Positions 1 to 4,511 of a stretch of DNA of 5,613 nt are shown one piece after another (position 1 is the first letter of the stretch; every line of letters begins with the position of its first letter). The notes under the pieces are model-generated. The model was not told where the DNA came from, searched no databases, and saw only the letters and a program-made list of their open reading frames with translations. Origin of the DNA: an uncultured Clostridia bacterium (GTDB taxonomy: Bacteria > Bacillota_A > Clostridia > Peptostreptococcales > Anaerovoracaceae). A program made the translations under genes and the position numbers. The stretch spans positions 1-5,613 of the forward strand of contig CAMPCK010000072.1 in the NCBI GenBank assembly GCA_946645735.1, written 5' to 3'.

Positions 1-612
1 TATTCCGCCCTCCATGAAGCTTTCCATGAGTTCTTCTGAACAGGTGGCGGCATCCTCAGAGATGTCATCAGGAAGCATGACACTGCTTGAATCCTTAAGG
101 ATGCGTTCCCTTAAACCTTCATCAGATCCGATCTCAGATGAGAACTCCGTAATATCCACAATGTCGGGCACATACTTTCTGATGTCCTTAAGGACCTCCT
201 CCCTGGACGCTCCCGGCATATCCATCTTGTTCACGAAGATAAAGAAGGGAATCTTATACAGTCCGAAAAGCTTGAGAAGAGTCCTTGTATGGCTCTGGAC
301 TCCCTCTGCTCCGCTCACCACAAGAACAGCGCAGTCAAGAACGGAGAGGCTCCTCTCCATCTCGGCGCTGAAATCTGCGTGACCCGGTGTATCCACCAGG
401 GTGAACTCCGTATCCTTATACGTGAATCTCGCTTCTTTGGAAAAGACGGTGATTCCTCTGTTTCTCTCAACGGGGTCTGTGTCAAGGAAGGTATCTCCCT
501 TATCCACCCTTCCCATTCTGCGGGTGGCACCAGTTAAGTAAAGGATCGTTTCTGATAAAGTTGTCTTGCCGGCATCCACGTGGGCCAGCACTCCAAGGGT
601 TATCTTCTTCAT
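1..612 (-). CDS. TetM/EF-G-like translation-factor GTPase, 3' end beyond the left edge
   Basis: The first 204 codons of a ribosome-associated GTPase are present; the frame is open to base 1, so the C-terminal two thirds or so is missing. The G domain is complete in its key motifs. The P-loop is AHVDAGKTT (residues 10-18), the switch I motif is RGIT (52-55), G3 is DTPGH (74-78) and G4 is NKMD (128-131). The block RSLSVLD (87-93) is shared with ribosomal protection proteins of the TetM/TetO group. Members of this superfamily bind the ribosomal A site and hydrolyse GTP. The stretch LDTDPVERNRGIT resembles the chromosomal 'translation factor GTPase' relatives common in Clostridia more than TetM itself. 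I therefore do not call tetracycline resistance; the domain IV loops that would decide this lie outside the window. The ATG at 610-612 sits at the family's usual N-terminus but has no visible Shine-Dalgarno sequence. It is the last visible gene of the truA operon, 32 nt after the TagO-like gene. Confidence 0.9.
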   Translation of the reverse strand, partial: MKKITLGVLAHVDAGKTTLSETILYLTGATRRMGRVDKGDTFLDTDPVERNRGITVFSKEARFTYKDTEFTLVDTPGHADFSAEMERSLSVLDCAVLVVSGAEGVQSHTRTLLKLFGLYKIPFFIFVNKMDMPGASREEVLKDIRKYVPDIVDITEFSSEIGSDEGLRERILKDSSSVMLPDDISEDAATCSEELMESFMEGGI

Positions 613-617
613 AACAG

Positions 618-637
618 CGGTTTTAATTCAAAAACCG
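618..637 (-). repeat. Inverted repeat immediately upstream of the GTPase start
   Basis: CGGTTTT (618-624) and AAAACCG (631-637) are perfect 7-bp complements with a 6-nt loop. They end 5 nt before the GTPase ATG and fill the place where a Shine-Dalgarno sequence would be. On the minus-strand transcript no T run follows the hairpin, so it is not a classic terminator. The stem is A/U-rich and only moderately stable. It could influence initiation of the GTPase or form the 3' end of a shorter operon transcript, or it could be chance. Function is inferred only from position. Confidence 0.4.
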
Positions 638-644
638 GGGCAGG

Positions 645-1760
645 TCATTGTCCCGGTTGAGTTTCATCTTTTTGTTCCTCAGTGAGAGGTTTGTCGCAGT
701 CCGCAATGGGCGGTGCCTGCGGATTTCTGATCTGCGGCTTGTAATGGTTGGCATCCGTAAGGAAGATGTAGATCATGAGAGCTGCGATCAGATAAAGGCC
801 TGTGGTCTCCACGAAGAGTTCGCGGCTGGCGGTTACAGCAGCCACGCTCATGATGCCCGAGGTGCAGTAGAGCATGAGAGTCGCTCTTCTCTGGCCGTAA
901 CCCAGGGTTATGAGCCTGTGGTGAAGGTGGAGCCTGTCAGCTTCCATAATGGGTCTTCTGTTGATGATCCTTCTGAATATTGCAAAGAGCGTATCAAAAA
1001 TAGGGAAGCCCATTACCAGTACGGGGATAATAACAGCTACTACCGTGGCCTGTTTTACCAGGCCTATGACCGACAATGTCGACATCATGAATCCAAGGAA
1101 AAGCGATCCGCTGTCACCCATGAATATCTTTGAAGGGTAGAAGTTGAAGGGCAGGAATCCAAGCGCGCCTCCCGCCAGAGCCAGCAGTGCGCTTGCACTT
1201 AAATACATGCCATGGATATATCCTACATAGGCTATGGCAAAAGAAGCAATCGCAGTAGTACCCGCTGCAAGACCGTCAAGGCCATCCACCAGATTGACAG
1301 TATTGGTAATGCCTACGATCCAGATAATGGTGACCACGAAGCAGAAGATCTCGTTAAGCTCAGCTCTTCCGTAACCGAAGAAATTGCTCAGGAAGCTTAC
1401 CCTGATGTCATTCATGTACATTATTACGGCGATCACGATCTGGAAAAAGAACTTGGTCCTTGCCCTCAGGGTCTTTATGTCATCCACTACTCCCAGGATG
1501 TACATGCAGGCGCCTCCTGCTATGATAACCATGATCTTCGAGCTCATATTGAGCATAATGACCATACTGGTCAGGACACCCAAAAATATGGCCATACCGC
1601 CGAACCTCGGCATAGCGTGGTTGTGCATCCTGCGGTTATCCTTGGGGATATCCATGGCTCCTACCTTAGGGGCGATTTTTATGGCCGCCGGAGTCATGAT
1701 AAAGGACACCGCAAAAGCTATTACAAATGATAAAATTAGTGATCTGTAAATTTCGTTCAT
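645..1760 (-). CDS. tagO: Undecaprenyl-phosphate sugar-1-phosphate transferase, TagO/WecA type (MraY/WecA family)
   Basis: This 371-residue polytopic membrane protein belongs to the MraY/WecA family. These enzymes transfer a sugar-1-phosphate, GlcNAc-1-phosphate in TagO and WecA, from the UDP-sugar to undecaprenyl phosphate at the cytoplasmic face. The product starts teichoic acid or other surface polysaccharides. Family motifs are present in order: MPRFGG (50-55); the metal-binding DD at 93-94 in GVVDD; NxxNLVDGLDGL (153-164) with Asp159 and Asp162; FMGDSGS (213-219) with Asp216; and DRLHLHHRL (275-283), whose His cluster separates WecA/TagO enzymes from MraY. Hydrophobic segments alternate through most of the protein. 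A polar tail follows after about residue 340, ending in TQPGQ. Length is close to TagO proteins (around 350-370). The ATG at 1758-1760 has AAGGAA at 1766-1771, 5 nt upstream. It lies 19 nt after the dCMP deaminase gene on the same strand. The exact sugar substrate and final polymer cannot be read from this window. Confidence 0.9.
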   Translation of the reverse strand: MNEIYRSLILSFVIAFAVSFIMTPAAIKIAPKVGAMDIPKDNRRMHNHAMPRFGGMAIFLGVLTSMVIMLNMSSKIMVIIAGGACMYILGVVDDIKTLRARTKFFFQIVIAVIMYMNDIRVSFLSNFFGYGRAELNEIFCFVVTIIWIVGITNTVNLVDGLDGLAAGTTAIASFAIAYVGYIHGMYLSASALLALAGGALGFLPFNFYPSKIFMGDSGSLFLGFMMSTLSVIGLVKQATVVAVIIPVLVMGFPIFDTLFAIFRRIINRRPIMEADRLHLHHRLITLGYGQRRATLMLYCTSGIMSVAAVTASRELFVETTGLYLIAALMIYIFLTDANHYKPQIRNPQAPPIADCDKPLTEEQKDETQPGQ

Positions 1761-1779
1761 AGTATTTCCTTAAAAAGGT

Positions 1780-2232
1780 CTATCTGTCTCCGAGCATTAC
1801 TGCCTTAAGGCCTGCTTCCTCCAGGATCTCCACGGCCATCTTGTCGGGATAACCTTCCTTGACCACGATCCTTTTGATGCCTGCGTTGATTATCATCTTA
1901 GCGCAGATGGCGCAGGGCTGATGGGTAACGTAGATAGTTCCCCCTTCTACAGCATGGCCCATGGCAGCCGCCTGAATAATGGCGTTCTGCTCTGCGTGAA
2001 GTGCTCTGCAGAGTTCATGTCTCTGGCCGGAAGGGATGTTGAGTTTTTCTCTTAAGCAGCCGCCGATCTCAGCGCAGTGCTTGACTCCCTTGGGAGCCCC
2101 GTTATATCCCGTTGCAACGGCATGGTTGTCAACGACGATAACCGCTCCGACGTTTCTTCTTAAGCATGTGGATCTGGTGGCTGCCAGTTCAGCCATCTTC
2201 ATATAGTACTCATCCCATGTAGGCCTAGCCAT
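1780..2232 (-). CDS. Deoxycytidylate (dCMP) deaminase, ComEB type
   Basis: This 150-residue cytosolic zinc enzyme is expected to deaminate dCMP to dUMP, supplying thymidylate synthesis. The signature HAE (79-81) provides the zinc-ligand His79 and the proton-shuttle Glu81. PCAIC (106-110) supplies Cys107 and Cys110. TGYNGAP (41-47) and the stretch [10 protein letters not shown] just before HAE are typical of dCMP deaminases and ComEB, and argue against tRNA adenosine, cytidine or riboflavin deaminases. Length fits bacterial dCMP deaminases, which run about 130-190 residues. The ATG at 2230-2232 follows a strong AGGAGG at 2238-2243. It begins 2 nt after the truA stop codon, so translational coupling is likely. 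In Bacillus the homologue is comEB, but no competence gene is visible here, so I infer a nucleotide-metabolism role. Confidence 0.92.
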   Translation of the reverse strand: MARPTWDEYYMKMAELAATRSTCLRRNVGAVIVVDNHAVATGYNGAPKGVKHCAEIGGCLREKLNIPSGQRHELCRALHAEQNAIIQAAAMGHAVEGGTIYVTHQPCAICAKMIINAGIKRIVVKEGYPDKMAVEILEEAGLKAVMLGDR

Positions 2233-2234
2233 GT

Positions 2235-3008
2235 CTACCTCCTGAAATAGATTTCCTTAAGATACAGCCCTTCAGCTGGAGCAGTATGGCCCGCTCTCGA
2301 TCTGTCCAGGCTGTCGATTATACTTGTCATTTCTTCCGGGGATTTTTTGCCCTGTCCCATCTCAATGAGAGTTCCCGTGATGATCCTCACCATGTTGTAG
2401 AGGAAGCCGTCACCGGTAACTTCAAAGATGATATCTCCTCCGGGATTTCCGGAAATCACCGCATCGCTTATGGTCCTTACAGTGGTCTCCCTCTCGTTTC
2501 CCCCTGATGCCTGAAAGGCACAGAAGTCATGAGTTCCGATGAGGCGGGACGCCCCTTCCCTCATTCTTTCAATATCGAGAGATCCGGGAACCCAGCAGCA
2601 GTAATTTCTTCTGAAGATATCCTTGGGTCCGTTATTTATCACATATCTGTAGGTCTTTCCCCTGCAGTCGAACCTTGCGTGAAAGTCCATGGGCATCTCT
2701 TCGATACTCAGGATCTCGCAGTCTCCCACGGAGTTTTTGCGGTTCATTCCTCCTGAAAGAAGGTTGTTCACAGCTCTCAAAAGCCCCTCTTCAGGAATGG
2801 CAAAATCTCCCTTGAAGGAGGCGCACTGCATGAGGGCGTGGACCCCTGCATCGGTTCTGGAAGTACCGTTAAGCTTAACCTCTGTTTTAGTGAAGATGCT
2901 CAGGGCTTCCTCAAGGGTTCCCTGAACGGTCCTCTTGTCAGGCTGCCTCTGCCAGCCGCTGAAGCGGGAACCGTCATATGCGATTTTGAGCAAAAAATTC
3001 TTCTCCAT
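2235..3008 (-). CDS. truA: tRNA pseudouridine synthase A (TruA)
   Basis: The 257-residue cytosolic enzyme converts uridines at positions 38-40 of the tRNA anticodon stem-loop to pseudouridine. The N-terminal block [15 protein letters not shown] (8-22) is the TruA hallmark. The catalytic Asp is Asp53 in [11 protein letters not shown]. Further family segments are FHARF and YRYVI in the middle and [13 protein letters not shown] near the C-terminus. I chose the ATG at 3006-3008 because it places this block where other TruA proteins have it. The frame also extends upstream to a TTG at 3045-3047, but that adds 13 non-conserved residues, lacks a ribosome-binding site and overlaps the -35 element of a promoter. 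Even the chosen ATG has no Shine-Dalgarno sequence: the preceding bases are AT-rich (atatagaata). It is the first gene of a probable operon with the dCMP deaminase, TagO-like and GTPase genes. Confidence 0.93.
   Translation of the reverse strand: MEKNFLLKIAYDGSRFSGWQRQPDKRTVQGTLEEALSIFTKTEVKLNGTSRTDAGVHALMQCASFKGDFAIPEEGLLRAVNNLLSGGMNRKNSVGDCEILSIEEMPMDFHARFDCRGKTYRYVINNGPKDIFRRNYCCWVPGSLDIERMREGASRLIGTHDFCAFQASGGNERETTVRTISDAVISGNPGGDIIFEVTGDGFLYNMVRIITGTLIEMGQGKKSPEEMTSIIDSLDRSRAGHTAPAEGLYLKEIYFRR
2238..2243 (-). promoter_or_regulatory. Shine-Dalgarno of the dCMP deaminase gene, next to the truA stop
   Basis: On the minus strand AGGAGG lies 5 nt before the dCMP deaminase ATG and directly precedes the truA TAG (2235-2237), so it sits within the last truA codons. 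Ribosomes finishing truA would stop on top of this site, which suggests coupled translation. It also confirms the ATG at 2230-2232 as the start. Confidence 0.85.
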
Positions 3009-3018
3009 TATTCTATAT

Positions 3019-3047
3019 ATTTTATCATATGAGAAGGCGGATGGCAA
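3019..3047 (-). promoter_or_regulatory. Promoter of the truA operon, extended -10, nearly leaderless
   Basis: On the minus strand TTGCCA (3042-3047) matches the -35 consensus TTGACA at 5 of 6 bases. A 17-nt spacer and then TAAAAT (3019-3024) follow. TGA directly before TAAAAT gives a TGn extended -10. Transcription should start about 7 nt downstream, near 3011-3013, only 3-5 nt from the truA ATG at 3008. This fits the missing Shine-Dalgarno sequence. TACAAT at 3053-3058 on the same strand could be another -10, but no -35 is visible for it. Confidence 0.6.
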
Positions 3048-3053
3048 ACTTTA

Positions 3054-3082
3054 TTGTACTTATCCTCCTAATGTGATAGAAT
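3054..3082 (+). promoter_or_regulatory. Promoter of the prepilin peptidase-like gene, extended -10
   Basis: TTGTAC (3054-3059), a 17-nt spacer and TAGAAT (3077-3082) form a sigma-A-like promoter. TGA immediately before the -10 makes an extended -10. The predicted start is near 3088-3090, leaving a leader of about 43 nt that contains the ribosome-binding site AAAGGA at 3122-3127. Its -35 is separated from the divergent truA -35 by only 6 bp (3048-3053), so the two polymerase sites overlap in footprint. Confidence 0.6.
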
Positions 3083-3132
3083 CATCTAAAGATAATAGGG
3101 GTGTAATACAGGGATATTGAGAAAGGAAAACC

Positions 3133-3864
3133 ATGACAGAACCATTAACTATTCTCATAACGTGCGCGCTGGCCATTATGATCGGGACTCTTCTCGGAAA
3201 CAGCGCCGTATATGTTTTTAATCACATTCCCGGAAGGTGGCTCACGGACTATGATGAAGAGCCTTCGGAAGAGCTGCTCCATCCCACGGAGCAGAGGATA
3301 AAATCAGTTCCCTTTAAATATGTCTTCACAGGGATTTTCATTGCTCTCGGCATATACATGGGGATCAAGGATCCTTCAATCGCCCTTCCCTTTCTTCTCG
3401 CCATGTGGCTTCTTCTTATCATGTCAATATCTGACCTTAAGTACATGATAGTGCCCGACCAGTTCATAATGCTTCTGGTGCTGACAGGCTTAGGCTTTCT
3501 TCCTCAGAAGATGGCTCTCTATCACCGTCACGCGATCTATGACAGCCTGATTGGCGCGGCCGCAGGCCTCATTCTCATGCTTGTCATCGCCCTCTTCTCA
3601 AGAGCCATATACAAAAAATGGGCTCTGGGAGGAGCCGATATCAAGCTCTTCACAGCCATAGGCTTCCTTACAGGCCTTTATGGAGTGCTCATCATATTCA
3701 TTCTCACCACTTTTCTGAGCGCCCTTCATATAGGTTATCTTCTCATAAGAAGAAAGACACATCTTAAGGAAACCAAACCAATGGTTCCCTACATTGCAGT
3801 CTCCTTCGGAATATATTTTCTGTTCATTAAAAGTCTTATCACGGATTTCATTATAACCATATAA
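3133..3864 (+). CDS. A24-family (prepilin peptidase-like) membrane aspartyl protease
   Basis: This 243-residue integral membrane protein carries the two catalytic Asp positions of type IV prepilin peptidases. Asp101 lies in SISDLKYMIVPD, matching the D...IPD motif, and Asp169 lies in LGGADIKL, the position of GxGD. The usual second Gly of GxGD is Ala168 here. The N-terminal helix and NHIPGRWL (30-37) recall the start of PilD proteins. The Cys-rich cytoplasmic methyltransferase domain is missing: the only cysteine is Cys11, so only peptidase activity is expected. Six to eight hydrophobic segments are apparent, with a charged cytoplasmic-type loop at about 38-62. Family members cleave leader peptides of type IV pilins, pseudopilins or Flp-like pilins; no pilin or assembly gene is in the window, so the substrate is unknown. 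The ATG at 3133 has AAAGGA 5 nt upstream. It has its own promoter and a terminator directly after the stop, so it is probably monocistronic. Confidence 0.85.
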   Translation: MTEPLTILITCALAIMIGTLLGNSAVYVFNHIPGRWLTDYDEEPSEELLHPTEQRIKSVPFKYVFTGIFIALGIYMGIKDPSIALPFLLAMWLLLIMSISDLKYMIVPDQFIMLLVLTGLGFLPQKMALYHRHAIYDSLIGAAAGLILMLVIALFSRAIYKKWALGGADIKLFTAIGFLTGLYGVLIIFILTTFLSALHIGYLLIRRKTHLKETKPMVPYIAVSFGIYFLFIKSLITDFIITI

Positions 3865-3865
3865 G

Positions 3866-3894
3866 AAACGGCCTCTTCAGGAGGCCGTTTTTTT
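3866..3894. terminator. Rho-independent terminator between convergent genes, probably bidirectional
   Basis: AAACGGCCTC (3866-3875) pairs perfectly with GAGGCCGTTT (3881-3890) around a 5-nt loop, and T continues to 3894. This is an excellent terminator for the plus-strand protease gene, whose stop codon ends at 3864. Read from the minus strand, the same stem is followed by TTTCTT, so it should also stop the nitroreductase transcript. The nitroreductase stop codon (3893-3895) overlaps the T tract. Confidence 0.92.
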
Positions 3895-4438
3895 ACCTGT
3901 ATGTCAGAAGTTCAGATACTTCTTTTCTTTTTGGGGCCTGGTTATTCTCGGCTCTGTATCCCATGGGAATGACAGCTCCGACGCTGTAGTCTTCAGGCAG
4001 TCCGAGAAGTTCCGAGAGTTTTTTGTCATCAAAATACCCCTGGATAACCGTGCCTATTCCTCTCTCGTGGGCAAGCAGGCAGAAGGTCTGCGCTGCAAGT
4101 CCGCAGTCAAAGGCCTCCCAGAATTCTCCCTTGGGTGTCGAAAAAGATCCATCCTTATCAAAGCCCGACCTGTGTTTCTTATACGCCAGTATCATGACCT
4201 GAGGAGCATTGGTCAGAGCTGCAGCATTATATTTGAATCCATAGCTGTAATCTCCGGTAGCCAGTTCATCCTTCAGTTCATGGTTTTCTACAAGAACATA
4301 TCTCACTATCTGGCTGTTTTTCCAGGACGGAGCATATCTTGCAGCCTCTATGATTTCCTCAATAACTTCATGAGGAACATATCTGTCTTCATATTTTCTG
4401 ATGCTTCTTCTTTCTTTTATCGCTGTTGTAAGTTCCAT
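3893..4438 (-). CDS. Nitroreductase-family FMN-dependent oxidoreductase
   Basis: This 181-residue soluble flavoprotein has the nitroreductase fold, which uses FMN and NAD(P)H to reduce nitroaromatics, quinones or other acceptors. RRSIRKY (10-16) is the N-terminal FMN-phosphate-binding signature. APSWKNSQ (36-43) is the next conserved block. The segment from Asp111 to Phe136 (DCGLAAQ through GIGTVIQGYF) and IPMGY (157-161) are the typical core and C-terminal FMN-site motifs. Length is near the small single-domain members (about 170-200 residues). The ATG at 4436-4438 has AAAGGAA at 4444-4450. The physiological substrate cannot be inferred, because the family is broad and the neighbours give no clue. 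No clear -35/-10 pair is visible in the 73-nt gap upstream, so it may depend on read-through from the ATPase gene. Confidence 0.9.
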   Translation of the reverse strand: MELTTAIKERRSIRKYEDRYVPHEVIEEIIEAARYAPSWKNSQIVRYVLVENHELKDELATGDYSYGFKYNAAALTNAPQVMILAYKKHRSGFDKDGSFSTPKGEFWEAFDCGLAAQTFCLLAHERGIGTVIQGYFDDKKLSELLGLPEDYSVGAVIPMGYRAENNQAPKRKEVSELLTYR

Positions 4439-4461
4439 TTTGATTCCTTTCGATATTTTAA

Positions 4462-4483
4462 AGGGCTCTCCGAAGAGAGCCCT
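4462..4483 (-). terminator. UUCG-capped hairpin after the HerA-like gene, weak terminator or processing site
   Basis: On the minus strand AGGGCTCTC and GAGAGCCCT form a perfect 9-bp stem closed by the very stable tetraloop TTCG. Only three T (including the last stem base) follow before AAAAT, so termination may be incomplete. It lies 28 nt after the stop codon of the ATPase gene and 23 nt before the nitroreductase ATG. It could attenuate read-through or protect the 3' end of the upstream transcript. Confidence 0.65.
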
Positions 4484-4511
4484 GTATGCCGGTTAAAACT
4501 TCGGTGTCTGT

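Noticed and set aside
14..382. Plus-strand open frame of 122 codons, and a minus-strand frame at 315-530, overlapping the GTPase
   Set aside because: Both are shadows of the GTPase reading frame, which has all of its G motifs in order and runs uninterrupted from 612 to base 1.
1..612. Acquired tetracycline-resistance gene (tet ribosomal protection)
   Set aside because: The switch I region and the chromosomal operon context fit the endogenous translation-factor GTPase relatives better, and no mobile-element sequence is present. The decisive C-terminal domains are outside the window.
1212..1730. Plus-strand open frame of 172 codons (and others at 648-1133 and 1384-1749) opposite the TagO-like gene
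   Set aside because: The opposite strand encodes a convincing full-length MraY/WecA-family protein with all motifs. The plus-strand translations are low-complexity His/Asp/Tyr-rich or show no family features, and no plausible ribosome-binding site was evident.
2868..2879. Perfect 12-bp palindrome GTTAAGCTTAAC within truA
   Set aside because: It encodes Val-Lys-Leu-Asn in the conserved part of TruA with favoured codons and has no spacer. It is isolated and not near a start or stop, so it is best explained as coding coincidence.
3045..3047. TTG as an upstream start for truA (270-residue form)
   Set aside because: It adds 13 residues not typical of TruA and has no properly spaced ribosome-binding site; the AGGAGG on the minus strand at 3063-3068 is about 15 nt away. 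It also lies inside the predicted -35 element.
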